Of a stretch of 64,000 nucleotides of DNA, positions 54,409 to 63,595 are shown piece after piece (within the stretch, counting starts at the first letter, position 1; each line of letters starts with the position of its first letter). The notes below the pieces were generated by a model. That model ran no database searches and was not told the origin of the DNA. It worked only from the letters and a program-made list of their open reading frames with translations. The translations under genes and the position numbers were made by a program. The stretch is from Geodermatophilus obscurus DSM 43160 (GTDB taxonomy: Bacteria > Actinomycetota > Actinomycetes > Mycobacteriales > Geodermatophilaceae), in NCBI RefSeq assembly GCF_000025345.1, contig NC_013757.1, positions 2,604,001-2,668,000 on the forward strand, written 5' to 3'.

Positions 54409-55383
54409 TCAGTGCAGACGCGTGGTCAGTCGCACGCTGACGCCTTCCCCAGGATGGGTGATGTCGACGTGGTCACAGAGCTGGCGTGCCAGCCACAACC
54501 CCATGCCGCCGCGGGACAGGTCGCCGCCGTGCGCGGGATCGTAGCCGGCCAGCGGGTCGATCCATCCGCGTCCTCCGTCCCTGATGGTGCAGACCAGCCG
54601 GTCGGAGGAGATCCACAGCGCGACGTCGATCGGGGGTCGACCGTGCCGGACGGCGTTGGAGGTCATCTCGTCGACCGCGATCGAGAAGTCTCCGAGCACT
54701 TCGCGGGGAGCGTCCGAGGTGGCGAGTTCCGTCGCGACGGCGTGCCGGAGGCCGATGAAGTCAGAGACATTCCATGCGGCCAGCCGCGGCGGCGTGCTCT
54801 CCAACGGTTCCTGGGGTACCGGGAGCGAGCGCAGATAACGCACCGGGTCGCCGAAGAGCGGATTGGATGCGCGGCCCTCCGGGGTGACGAGGTTCGGATG
54901 CGTGCGCAGGGCGGACACGAGGACCTGTTCGGGCAGTCGCTGTGCGTCGAAGACGCACAGGCCCCACAAGGGCCACGGCGCGAGGGCGATGTTGATCACA
55001 GCCTCGTAGCGCTGCCACTCCAGCCAGTCCCTCCGGGTGCGCCCGAAGTCGACCTCGCCGACCACTCGGACCCGGCCGATGCCCACCGCCGCGCTCCGCT
55101 CCGCCAACCGGCGGATGGCCGTGATCGCCGCGGGGGTGCGCGTGCCGTAGACGTCGGAGCGCCCCAGCACGTGGACCCGTGGGTCCCGGTCGACAGCCTC
55201 GGTCAAGACGCTCGTCGTACGAGCGCCGGCGGCGATGACGGCAGCATCCCCGGCGGCGAGACCTTCCAGGAGAAAGGGTGCCGCGACGCCGGTGAGCTCA
55301 CCAACCGAGTCGTAGAGCAGGGCATCGTGAATGTAACCGCCCACTGACCCGCGCGCGTCCTCGCCCGTTCTGCTTTCGCTCAC
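54409..55383 (-). CDS. MEDS-domain / HATPase (RsbW-like) anti-sigma or sensor protein
   Basis: 324 residues from GTG 55383. Residues 18-185 form the MEDS sensor domain (HDALLYDSVGELTGVAAPFLLEGLAAGDAAVIAA, RVRVVGEVDFGRTRRDWLEWQRYEAVINIALAPWPLWGLCVFD). Residues 205-320 are a HATPase_c_2 domain with DFSIAVDEMTSNAVRHG (N box) and LVCTIRDGGRGWIDP, GGMGLWLARQLCDHVDI. This pairing is typical of actinobacterial serine kinase / anti-sigma regulators that partner with anti-anti-sigma factors. It is monocistronic, with a long upstream region. Confidence 0.9.
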   Translation of the reverse strand: MSESRTGEDARGSVGGYIHDALLYDSVGELTGVAAPFLLEGLAAGDAAVIAAGARTTSVLTEAVDRDPRVHVLGRSDVYGTRTPAAITAIRRLAERSAAVGIGRVRVVGEVDFGRTRRDWLEWQRYEAVINIALAPWPLWGLCVFDAQRLPEQVLVSALRTHPNLVTPEGRASNPLFGDPVRYLRSLPVPQEPLESTPPRLAAWNVSDFIGLRHAVATELATSDAPREVLGDFSIAVDEMTSNAVRHGRPPIDVALWISSDRLVCTIRDGGRGWIDPLAGYDPAHGGDLSRGGMGLWLARQLCDHVDITHPGEGVSVRLTTRLH

Positions 55384-55929
55384 CAGAGGGCTCCCTGGAT
55401 CGTGGGGATGAAGCGAGCGCGGATTCCTCCCTACACGATAGGCGTCGCGGTGTTGGGGTCACCCTCGAGTTCTCGACGAGTCCTTGCGACACGCGCGGGA
55501 CGCCGGCATCGGTTCCGGGATCGGTACAGGCCACGCTGGACAGCCCACACCCCCCACGTGGCGATCGACGGCGGGACCTGTGACTCCACGCCGCCCGCCA
55601 CGACCTGACACCGGTTCACAACCTGCTGTAGCCGCGCACGACGGGCGGCGTCAGCCTGACCGCCATCCTGACCACCATCGGCCCGAGTTCGAGCTGGTTC
55701 GCCGCTGTCCCCCGGAGTTCCGTGGTCCGTGTGAGCTGCGCCGATGCACCGCGATGAGCCGATGCACCGCGATGAACCGCCGCGAACCCGCGGCCGACGC
55801 CGGGGGGTCCTGGGTCATCGTGTGGCCCCGCACCCGGGAGGTGTGCTGGGGCCGGGTCCGCTCGGAAGGGCTGCTCTCAGAGCACCCGTCCACCCGCTGT
55901 GCGCGCCTATCGTGGGTGCGGGAGGCGTC
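55384..55929. other. Divergent spacer with an 18-bp tandem repeat
   Basis: About 546 bp between divergent genes. CCGATGCACCGCGATGA occurs at 55741-55757 and again at 55759-55775, with a weaker third unit after it. No supportable gene; promoters of both flanking genes are expected here. Confidence 0.5.
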
Positions 55930-57030
55930 ATGACGGCCGACATCAGTCTCCACGACCGCTTCACGGTCCCGGGCCGGTTCTGGCACCGGCTCGACGACGG
56001 TCGCGTGCAGTGCGACGTCTGCCCGCGGGAGTGCCGGCTCCACGAGGTCCAGCGGGGCCTGTGCTTCGTGCGCGGCCGCGTCGACGACCAGGTCGTGCTG
56101 ACCTCCTACGGGCGGTCGAGCGGGTTCTGCGTGGACCCCATCGAGAAGAAGCCGCTCAACCACTTCCTGCCGGGCAGCGCGGTGCTGTCGTTCGGCACCG
56201 CCGGGTGCAACCTGTCCTGCCGGTTCTGCCAGAACTGGGACATCTCCAAGTCGCGGGAGATCGACCGGCTCTCCGACGCCGCCGGCCCCGACGACATCGC
56301 CGCGGCCGCCGAGCGGCTGGGCTGCCGCAGCGTCGCCATGACCTACAACGACCCGACGATCTTCCTCGAGTACGCGGTGGACGTCGCCGACGCCTGCCGG
56401 GCCCGGGGGATCAAGGCGGTCCTGGTCACCGCCGGCTACGTGGGCGACGCCGCCCGGCGAGAGCTGTACGCGCACGTCGACGCGGCGAACGTCGACCTCA
56501 AGGCGTTCACCGACGACTTCTACCGGCGGGTGGCCGCCGCCCGTCTGCAGCCGGTGCTCGACACCCTCGTGCACCTGCGGCACGAGACCGACGTGTGGTT
56601 CGAGATCACCACGCTGCTCATCCCGGGGCACAACGACTCCGACGCGGAGATCGGCGCCGAGTGCGCGTGGATCGCCGAGAACCTGGGGCCCGACGTCCCC
56701 CTGCACTTCACCGCCTTCCACCCGGACTACAAGATGCGCGACGTCCCGCCCACACCGCCCGCGACGCTGACCCGCGCGCGGCGGATCGCCCAGCAGCACG
56801 GGCTGCGCTTCGTCTACACGGGCAACGTGCACGACGCCGAGGGGGGCCGCACCACCTGCCCGGCCTGCGGCGAGGCCGTCGTCGAGCGGGACTGGTACGT
56901 CATCGGCCGCTACCGGCTCACCGACGACGGGCGCTGCGCCTCCTGCGGTGCCGCCGTGCCGGGGCGCTACGACGGGCCGGTCGGCAGGTGGGGAGCGCGA
57001 CGGCTGCCGGTGTCCGTGGCCGGGAGCTGA
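55930..57030 (+). CDS. AmmeMemoRadiSam system radical SAM enzyme
   Basis: 366 residues from ATG 55930 with GGAGG upstream. CDVCPRECRLHEVQRGLC is the N-terminal cysteine cluster, GCNLSCRFCQNWDIS the radical SAM CxxxCxxC box, and SVAMTYNDPTIFLEYAVDVA plus ANVDLKAFTDDFYRRV are family-specific (PflA-like). A C-terminal zinc ribbon (CPACG ... CASCG) ends the protein, which is a family feature. The biological reaction is unknown. The Memo-like gene follows 3 bp later; the third usual component, AMMECR1, is not in this window. Confidence 0.93.
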   Translation: MTADISLHDRFTVPGRFWHRLDDGRVQCDVCPRECRLHEVQRGLCFVRGRVDDQVVLTSYGRSSGFCVDPIEKKPLNHFLPGSAVLSFGTAGCNLSCRFCQNWDISKSREIDRLSDAAGPDDIAAAAERLGCRSVAMTYNDPTIFLEYAVDVADACRARGIKAVLVTAGYVGDAARRELYAHVDAANVDLKAFTDDFYRRVAAARLQPVLDTLVHLRHETDVWFEITTLLIPGHNDSDAEIGAECAWIAENLGPDVPLHFTAFHPDYKMRDVPPTPPATLTRARRIAQQHGLRFVYTGNVHDAEGGRTTCPACGEAVVERDWYVIGRYRLTDDGRCASCGAAVPGRYDGPVGRWGARRLPVSVAGS

Positions 57031-57033
57031 CCG

Positions 57034-57840
57034 GTGCGCGTGCGCCCGCCCGCGGTCGCCGGCCGGTTCTACCCCGCTGATCCGGAGGAACTGCACGACC
57101 TGGTGGACCGACTGCTCGACGAGGTCTGCGGCCAGCCGCGACCGGTGCCGCCGGCTGCCGTGGTCGCGCCGCACGCCGGGTACCGGTACTCGGGCGCGGT
57201 GGCCGCAACCGCGTACGCGCACCTCACCGCGGCACCGCATGCCGTTACCCGGGTCGTGCTGCTGGGGCCGGCGCACTTCTGGCCGCTCGACGGGATGGCG
57301 GTGCCGGCCGTGGACGCCCTCGCCACCCCGCTGGGCAGCGTGGACGTCGACGACGACGCCCGGACGGTGGCCGCTGCGCTGCCCGGCGTGGCGGTGGACG
57401 ACCGTCCCCACGACGGCGAGCACTCCCTGGAGACGCAGCTGCCGTTCCTCCAGCGCGTCCTCGGCCCCGAGGTCGCGGTGCTGCCGGTGCTGGTCGGCCG
57501 AACGCAGCCGGAGTCCGTGGCGGCCGTCCTGACCGCGGTCGACGGCGCCCTCGCCGTCGTCTCCACCGACCTCAGCCACCACCTCGACGAGCCCTCGGCG
57601 CGCGAGCGGGACCGGCGCACGGCCGACGCGGTCCTGGCCCGGGACGCCGCCGCCCTGCGCCCGGACGACGCCTGTGGCCACCAACCCCTGCGCGGGCCGC
57701 TGCACCACGCCGCCGAGCGCCACTTGTCGGTCGAACTGCTCCGTATGGCCACGTCGGCGGACAGCGGAGCGGGGCGCGCCCGCGTCGTCGGGTACGGCGC
57801 GTTCCTCCTGCGCGAAGCGGCAGGAGGGCGAACCTCCTGA
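57034..57840 (+). CDS. AmmeMemoRadiSam system protein B (Memo family)
   Basis: 268 residues from GTG 57034, 3 bp after the radical SAM stop. RPPAVAGRFYPADPEEL opens the protein; PHAGYRYSGAVAA, LLGPAHFWPLDGMAVP, EHSLETQLPFLQRVLG and STDLSHHLDEPSARERD hold the metal-binding His residues and glutamate of the Memo/LigB-like fold. Memo proteins bind metal and resemble extradiol dioxygenases. Function in bacteria is unknown, but the pairing with the radical SAM enzyme is a conserved one. Confidence 0.93.
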   Translation: MRVRPPAVAGRFYPADPEELHDLVDRLLDEVCGQPRPVPPAAVVAPHAGYRYSGAVAATAYAHLTAAPHAVTRVVLLGPAHFWPLDGMAVPAVDALATPLGSVDVDDDARTVAAALPGVAVDDRPHDGEHSLETQLPFLQRVLGPEVAVLPVLVGRTQPESVAAVLTAVDGALAVVSTDLSHHLDEPSARERDRRTADAVLARDAAALRPDDACGHQPLRGPLHHAAERHLSVELLRMATSADSGAGRARVVGYGAFLLREAAGGRTS

Positions 57841-58283
57841 GGACACGACCCGCATGGCGCGGCCGGCGACCGGTCGGAGGCCGTGCTCACCGAGGACATC
57901 CGCGGCCGGTCGCAGTAGCCCCGCGCCGTCGCGGACGACGTCCTCCGGGCCGAGAGGGCCGGCCCCGACGATCACGTGCCGCCGTGCATGGACGGCGTCG
58001 AACACCCGACCCCACACCGCGCCCAGGCTTACCCGCCCGGTCGGGTCCGCGTGTCCGCGTGCTCCACCCGACGGCGCGGGCGCGGGTGAGCCCCCGCCTG
58101 CGCGCCGTCGGCGCGCCCTGAGGGAGCAGGGTGGCGACCCCGCCACGGTCGCGCGTGCGCGGCCCCCCGACTGCCACGCCGATCGGACGACCGGCCGGGG
58201 ACGACACCCGCCGAGGTTCCCGACGCCAGGGCGGGCGAGCAGCCACCGTTGATCTGGACAGGCCCGGCGCGCAGCCTTGGGTC
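57841..58283. other. Gap with possible decayed coding sequence
   Basis: About 443 bp. On the minus strand around 57890-58030 the frame reads WGRVFDAVHARRHVIVGAGP, LGPEDVV and LLRPAADVLGEHGLRPVAG, which looks protein-like but has no start, partner domain or name that I can support. Confidence 0.4.
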
Positions 58284-58541
58284 ATGAGTCGCAGTGGGAC
58301 GTCCGTCGGCACGGTGATCCGGTGGGACGAGGACGAGCGTGGCGCCGTCATCGAGGTGCCCGACCTGGTCGGCGGCTGCTGGGCCGATGCGTCCGTCGCG
58401 ACCCGTGACACGGCCGGAGGCGCGCTGCGGACGGGGCAGGTGGTGGCCGTGGAGTGGACCGAGACCCCGGCCGGCGGACTGCCGTTCCGTGCGGTGCGCG
58501 TCCGGCTGCGCGAGGACCTGCAGGCGACACCCGGAGGGTGA
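58284..58541 (+). CDS. Small OB/cold-shock-like protein
   Basis: 85 residues from ATG 58284. GTVIRWDEDERGAVIEVPDLVGGCWADASVATRD, then LRTGQVVAVEWTETPAGGLPFRAVRVRL, has the strand order and length of a cold-shock OB-fold (GTV-WF---KGFG-I in the first strands, and V-FE in the fourth), but the RNP aromatic motifs of true Csp proteins are missing. It may bind nucleic acid weakly or be a divergent member. Monocistronic. Confidence 0.65.
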   Translation: MSRSGTSVGTVIRWDEDERGAVIEVPDLVGGCWADASVATRDTAGGALRTGQVVAVEWTETPAGGLPFRAVRVRLREDLQATPGG

Positions 58542-58614
58542 CTGCGGCATCGTCAGCCCGGCAGGTGGCCGGTGGAGGTGGGACGGCGTCGTGGCCTCAG
58601 CAGGGCCGTCGCCG

Positions 58615-60261
58615 TCAGCTCGGTGGAGGTCGATGGCCATCCGCAGAGTCTGGCTCGGGCGCGCGCCCCGCAGTCTCCGCTGCGGGGCCAGGACCGGGAG
58701 TGGCGGCCTCGTCCGTGCTGTGCTCGTCGTCGAAACGCAGCCGTTCGGTGCGCCGCGGCATGGCCGCCACGGCTACCGCGATGACGACTGCCGTGACGGC
58801 CGTCGCGATGAACACACCGTGCGACGCCGCGTGCAGGCTCTCCCGCGCGTACTCGGCCACCGCGCCGCCCCGGGACAGTGCGGCGGTCGTGCCGTCGACG
58901 TCCGTCGGGACGTCGCCCTCCAGGCCGGCCGGCGGCGACGCGAAGCGACCGGCCAGCGTGGTGTTCGCGATCGCGCCGAACACCGCTGCGCCGACCGCCG
59001 ACCCGATCGACCGGGCGAACATGTTCGTGGCGGTGACCACACCGCGCCGGTTCCAGCCGACTACCGACTGCACCGCGACGATGAGCGGTGAGGACGACAG
59101 CCCCAGGCCGATCCCGGTGACGAACATCGACGCTGCGACCTGCCACAGCTGCGCGTGCAGTCCGAGCAGCGCCGTCCCGGTCGTCCCCAGCACGGCCAGG
59201 ACGACGCCGATGAGAGCGGTGTTGCGGAAGCCGATGCGCAGGTAGAGCCGGCCGGCCTGGCTGGCCGCGATCGGCCATCCCAGGGTCAGCGCCGCCAGCG
59301 CGAAGCCGGCCTCGAGCGCGCTGGCGCCCAGTACGCCCTGCGCCCACGTCGGCAGGTACGAGCTCAGCCCGATGAGCAGCGCGCCCAGCGCCAGTGCGGC
59401 CACGTTGCCGGTCAGCAGGATGCGGCGCCGCAGCACCCAGAGCGGCAGCACCGGCTCCGCGGCCCGTCGCTCGACGACGGTGAACGCAGCCAGCAGCGCG
59501 ACCGCCGTCACGAGGACGGCGACCGAGACGCCCGACGTCCAGGCCCACGCGCTGCCGCCTTCGAGCAGCCCCAGGATGAGCAGCGAGCAGCCCACCGACA
59601 GCAGCACTGCGCCCGCGACGTCGAGGCGGTGCTCCCGGCGCTCGACCCGTTCGCTGAACCGGCGGTACAGCACCACCAGCGCCACCGCGCCGAGGGGCAG
59701 GTTGACCAGGAAGATCCAGCGCCAGGACAGGTAATCGCTGAACACGCCGCCGAGCGTCGGCCCCAGCACGGAGGACACCCCCCACACCGACGCGAGGTAG
59801 CCCTGGACCTTCGCGCGCTCCTCCACCGTGTAGATGTCGCCGATGACGGTCATCCCGATCGCCTGGACGGCACCTGCGCCGATGCCCTGCAACGCACGAC
59901 CCACGATGAGCGCCGGCATCGACCAGGCGAGGCCGCAAAACAGCGACGCCGCGACGAACACCGCGATGCCGAACAGCAGCACCGGCTTGCGCCCGTAGAC
60001 ATCGGCGAGCTTGCCGTAGACGGGGACGGTCACCGCCTGCGTCAACAGGTACACGCTGAACAGCCACGGGAACTGGCTGAACCCGCCGAGATCGTCGACG
60101 ACAGCCGGGACGGCCGTCGCGATGATGGTGCTGTCGAGGGCGATGAGCGCGGTGCTGAGCATCACCGCTCCGAGCACGGGTCCGCGCTCGGAGCGGAGCC
60201 CGACCGACGCGCGGGTCACGGTGGTCACGCCGAGGGACAAACCCGGGCCGTCCCTTCGCAT
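58615..60261 (-). CDS. DHA2-type 14-helix MFS drug/metabolite exporter
   Basis: 548 residues from ATG 60261 (GTG 60228 is an alternative start). ALIALDSTIIATAVPAVVDDLGG, KLADVYGRKPVLLFG, GRALQGIGAGAVQAIGMTVIGD (motif C region) and GVFSDYLSWRWIFLVNLPLGAVALV are DHA2 hallmarks. Fourteen hydrophobic segments can be followed; the loop after helix 13 is long (FASPPAGLEGDVPTDVDGTT) and the C-terminus is charged and Pro-rich. It should export a drug or metabolite with protons. No regulator is adjacent. Confidence 0.92.
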   Translation of the reverse strand: MRRDGPGLSLGVTTVTRASVGLRSERGPVLGAVMLSTALIALDSTIIATAVPAVVDDLGGFSQFPWLFSVYLLTQAVTVPVYGKLADVYGRKPVLLFGIAVFVAASLFCGLAWSMPALIVGRALQGIGAGAVQAIGMTVIGDIYTVEERAKVQGYLASVWGVSSVLGPTLGGVFSDYLSWRWIFLVNLPLGAVALVVLYRRFSERVERREHRLDVAGAVLLSVGCSLLILGLLEGGSAWAWTSGVSVAVLVTAVALLAAFTVVERRAAEPVLPLWVLRRRILLTGNVAALALGALLIGLSSYLPTWAQGVLGASALEAGFALAALTLGWPIAASQAGRLYLRIGFRNTALIGVVLAVLGTTGTALLGLHAQLWQVAASMFVTGIGLGLSSSPLIVAVQSVVGWNRRGVVTATNMFARSIGSAVGAAVFGAIANTTLAGRFASPPAGLEGDVPTDVDGTTAALSRGGAVAEYARESLHAASHGVFIATAVTAVVIAVAVAAMPRRTERLRFDDEHSTDEAATPGPGPAAETAGRAPEPDSADGHRPPPS

Positions 60262-60899
60262 TCCCCGAGGCGGCGCCGCCCCCGGCCCGGCAGCGCACGC
60301 GGGCGCCGGTCGTCCTGTTCCACCTCCGGACCCGGCGCCGGGAGGGTCAGTGCGGCGGAGGGGCGTCCGCACCACCACCTCCCCCTCGTCCCTGCCGGGG
60401 TGTCGGCGGAGCGCCCCGGCACGACACGGGCGCAGCGGGCCACCCGCTCCGCGCAGCCGCTCCCCGGTCCGGGCATCGCCGTCGGGCTGCCGGTCTGCGA
60501 CGGCCTGACCCGCGGGGGCTGGTACGGGCACCGTTCCGCCGGTGACGTGCGGAGCGACCGGAGTCGAGAGGACGCCACCCCGACAGCGGCCTCCGTGGCA
60601 GTCGGGTCGACCACCGTGCTGCCGTGACGCAGGTGGGGAAGCGCCCGCTACACGCGGGGCGGACGGCGACGAGGACGTCACCGGCCAGCCCGGCGACGTC
60701 CTCGTCCGGTTGTGCATCCGCGGCGGCCTGGTGCGTGGGCTGCGATGAGCGGCCGTTCGCCCGGTGCTGCACCGGACCGGATCCGTCCTGGTGTCCACTG
60801 CCGGCCCGTCGAAGCCCAGGGCAGGGGCCGGGTCGCGAGGGCGTCGCCGGGGGAGGATCGCTGCGTGGTCTCCGGGAGAGGGAAAGGGCGGCCGCCGGG
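60262..60899. other. Divergent spacer without a supportable gene
   Basis: About 640 bp. It includes the 12-bp inverted repeat at 60668-60706. No open frame has a ribosome site or motif. Confidence 0.4.
60668..60706. repeat. 12-bp inverted repeat (hairpin or operator)
   Basis: GACGAGGACGTC at 60668-60679 is the reverse complement of GACGTCCTCGTC at 60695-60706, with a 15-base loop that is itself partly palindromic (CCGGCC...CCGG). It lies between divergent genes, so a regulator site is as likely as a terminator. Confidence 0.5.
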
Positions 60900-61739
60900 A
60901 TGAGCTCGCTGGACCGTCTGTACTCGTGGCGCGGTCGCTCGGTGGCGTGGGAGAGGGCCGGTTCGGGGCGCCGGTCGTCTTCTGCCATGGCACGCCGCGG
61001 TCGTCTGCCCTGTGGAGACCCTTCGCCGACGCCCTGAGCCGCGATTTCACGGTCTACCTCTGGGACATGCCCGGCTACGGACTGTCGTCGAAGGAGCCCG
61101 GACACCCCGTGGATCTGGACGTGCGGGGCCAGTTGCTCGCCGATCTGCTCACCACGGGGGCCTCGACGCGCCTCACGTGGTGGCACACGACTTCGGCGGC
61201 GCGGTCTCGCTGCGAGCACACCTGCTGCACGGCAGTCCAGTCGCATCGCTGCTCCTGGTGGACGTCGTCGCCCTGCGCCCCTGGGGGTCTCCGTTCTTCA
61301 ACCTGGTCGAGGACCACCCCGACGTCTTCGCTCGACTACCGGAAGCCGTCCTTGCAGGAGCGCTGCGGGCCTACATCGCCGGCGCGAGCCATCGTGGTCT
61401 GACCGAGGTGCAACTCGACGAACTGGCGGCCCGTGGCTGACCGAGCAGGGCCGCCCGGCCTTCTACCGCCGGATCGCCCAGGCCGACGAGCGATTCACCG
61501 ACGGCTTCGCGGGCCGACTGCACGGCGTCCGAGCGCCGGTCCGCATCGTGTGGGGGGAGGACGACACCTGGATCCCCGTCGCTCGAGCCAGGTCCCTGCG
61601 CGATGCGATCCCGGGCTCGACACTGCGCCTCGTCAGCGCCGCCGGTCACCTCGTGCACCTCGACGCCCCCATCGCCTTGGCGGACGAACTGCGGGCCTGG
61701 CTCGATCAGCAAGGAGACCGGACGGGCACGCACCGGTAG
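60900..61739 (+). pseudogene. Alpha/beta-hydrolase with three frameshifts
   Basis: Starts ATG 60900 (SSLDRLYSWRGRSVAWERAGS). One base is missing near 60970, after which APVVFCHGTPRSSALWRPFADAL and LWDMPGYGLSSKEPGHPVDLDV continue. A second loss near 61165 leads into LDAPHVVAHDFGGAVSLRAHLLHG, where the nucleophile elbow reads HDFGG (Asp as in haloalkane dehalogenases and epoxide hydrolases). A third near 61430 leads to WLTEQGRPAFYRRIAQADERF, VRIVWGEDDTWIP and AGHLVHLDAP with the histidine, to a stop at 61739. Each break is the loss of one G or C. Repaired length is about 280 residues. Confidence 0.82.
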
Positions 61740-61881
61740 CCGGCCTCCAGGGGACCGACGCCACTCGGTCGCCTGCCCATCGACGCGCTCGCGGACGACG
61801 GGCAGGTCGGCGGGGTGGAGATCGACGGACCGTGAGGGTCTCAGCGTGACAGGGAACGCGGCAGGAGTCCACGGACCCGTC

Positions 61882-62052
61882 TCACTTGAAGACGTCCTTG
61901 ATCTTCTCGCCCACCTGCTTGACGTTGCCTCTCGTCTCTTCAGCCCTGCCTTCGGCCTCGAGGTCGGGGTCGTCGGTGGCGCGGCCGACGGCTGCCTTGC
62001 CCTTGCCGCGCAGTTCTTCGACCTTGTTCCTGATCTTGTCCTCAGCGCTCAT
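61882..62052 (-). CDS. csbD: CsbD-family stress protein
   Basis: 56 residues from ATG 62052: MSAEDKIRNKVEELRGKGKA, then AVGRATDDPDLEAEGRAEET, then RGNVKQVGEKIKDVFK. The Lys/Glu-rich amphipathic helix with D-P-D-L-E-A-E-G is the CsbD signature. Such proteins are general-stress, sigma-B-dependent in Bacillus, and their biochemical function is unknown. Its nucleotide composition is less GC-rich at third positions than its neighbours. It is convergent with the hydrolase pseudogene. Confidence 0.92.
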   Translation of the reverse strand: MSAEDKIRNKVEELRGKGKAAVGRATDDPDLEAEGRAEETRGNVKQVGEKIKDVFK

Positions 62053-62329
62053 GGTCCTGTGCTACCCGTATCGGTGGGCGGGCACCCTCGGCGCATCACG
62101 AGTCCGGGCCGTGGGGGTCCCCCGTGGACCCCTGGAGGGAGCGCGAGGGGTCCGGGGCAGGGGATGGCCATGAGGCGCCGCGTACGTCCGCGAGTCGTGA
62201 ACCCGGCCGGAAGCTGGCACGAAGGACGCGGTCGGGGTCACTCCCGCCACTGGCCCCCGGGCCTCGCGCGGTCGACCCTGGGTCCGGCGGCGGATGCCGC
62301 CGGAAGCCGGGCAGTCCGGGAGGGGACCG

Positions 62330-62599
62330 ATGCTCAGCTGGAGGACGCCGACGTCGCGGGCCTGGCGGGGACTCCGCGGGTTCCTGTCCGTCCAGGTCGA
62401 GCTGCACGAGCGCGCGGCACTGCTCGACCGGCCGTGGGAGGAGGAATTGCTGCACTGGGCCGACGACGGGCGGAAGCTGCACGGCCGGCTCGTCCCGCCC
62501 CCCGGGCGGAGCCGCAGCACCACCTCCAGCGGGTGGTGCCCCGGCATGGTGCGCAACCGCGGTGCGTCGCCCCGGACGGGTTCTGGGTCGCCGGCCTGA
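62330..62599 (+). CDS. Small conserved actinobacterial hypothetical protein
   Basis: 89 residues from ATG 62330 with GGGAGGGG upstream. The core FLSVQVELHERAALLDRPWEEELLHWADDGRKLHGRLVPPPG, followed by TTSSGWCPGM, is a pattern that I recall from small actinobacterial proteins of unknown function. Soluble, no catalytic motif. It is convergent with the cfa pseudogene. Confidence 0.7.
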   Translation: MLSWRTPTSRAWRGLRGFLSVQVELHERAALLDRPWEEELLHWADDGRKLHGRLVPPPGRSRSTTSSGWCPGMVRNRGASPRTGSGSPA

Positions 62600-62654
62600 C
62601 GCCTCCCCGTCTCCGGGGCAGGTAGCGGCTGGAGCCGACGGGTGCCCTCCAGTC

Positions 62655-63018
62655 CATCGGCGGTGCTGGGGGCAGCCCCAGCACCCCGAGCCGCAGCAGC
62701 GGGCCGACCAGCCGCGCCGGGGCCCGCCGATCCACGTGCAGCTCCGGGCGGGACGGCAGCTCGTCCGGGGAGGTCGGTGCCGCGTAGAGATCCCCCGCGA
62801 CGTCGAGGTCCCCGCTGACGTGGGCGCGGGCGAGCCCCAACTCCCCAGGCGCGTAGACCAAGCGGCGCCGGGCCCCTCCGGTGGCCTACGACCAGCGTGG
62901 GAGCTCCCTCCACGACGGCCTCGGAGCCGTCCCAGCAACGGATCGACAGAGGAACCGGCGCGCCCGGCAGGAGCCGACCGAGCTCGCCCACCACATCGGC
63001 CGCCCCGCGGGGAGTCAC
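62655..63018 (-). pseudogene. cfa: Cyclopropane-fatty-acyl-phospholipid synthase, N-terminal fragment
   Basis: From GTG 63018: VVGELGRLLPGAPVPLSIRCWDGSEAVVEGAPTLVV, then after two single-base losses near 62890 and 62875, VYAPGELGLARAHVSGDLDVAGDLYAA and RLVGPLLRLGVLGLPPAPP. This is the N-terminal domain of CFA synthases. The SAM-dependent methyltransferase domain (about 280 residues) is missing; the frame ends in unrelated sequence by about 62640. It is therefore a truncation in addition to the frameshifts. Confidence 0.75.
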
Positions 63019-63293
63019 CCATCGACCCTGGCACAGTCATCGCGTAGCGCGGTGGTGATCGCCTGGCCCGACTGTTCCCTTCGGACTGACACGGATCAGG
63101 GAGAGCAGCCCTCCGATGGCAGAGGGGATCGACGGAGGATGCGGGACACGGGGCGCGGCTGTTGACGCTCCTCGCGCTGGTCCAGGCAGGTCAGCTGGTC
63201 CGGGCCCGAGCCGGCAGGGCGCCGGCGGTGGGCACCCGCATGATCCGCAGCGACGCCGAGCCCTGCGGGTCGGGCACAGGATCGCGGCAGCAC

Positions 63294-63498
63294 CGGGGAA
63301 AAGCGACTGCCGGTGATCCGGCTGCACGACCTCTGCCACACCCCCGCGACCCTGCTGCTCGGCGACGGCGTGCCGGTGGAGGTCGTCTCGGAGCGCCTCG
63401 GGCACGCGAGCGCCACCATTCCGCTCCCCGTCTACCAGCACGTCCACCCCGGCACGGGTCACCAGGCGGCGGACCGCTTCGCGGCGCTGCTGGGGGAT
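63294..63498 (+). pseudogene. Tyrosine integrase C-terminal remnant (copy 4)
   Basis: RLPVIRLHDLCHTPATLLLGDGVPVEVVSERLGHASATIPLPVYQHVHPGTGHQAADRFAALLG. The H-x-x-R arginine is Cys and the second His is Pro (HDLCHTPAT), so the site is dead although the tyrosine remains. Nothing upstream resembles the rest of an integrase. The trailer and repeat copy F follow 98 bp after its end. Confidence 0.88.
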
Positions 63499-63595
63499 CC
63501 GAGGCGTGCAGTACCACGCGGGTATGCGAGGGCGTCAGAAGCCCCTGCAGCGAGACATCCCGGGTTCCCGACCTGCAGGAACACCCGGGTGAGGG

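Noticed and set aside
55651..58146. Open frame of about 831 codons on the minus strand
   Set aside because: It lies antisense to the radical SAM and Memo genes and shows only shadow composition.
58284..58541. Assignment as a true cold-shock protein
   Set aside because: The RNP1/RNP2 aromatic motifs are missing; only the general OB-like pattern is present.
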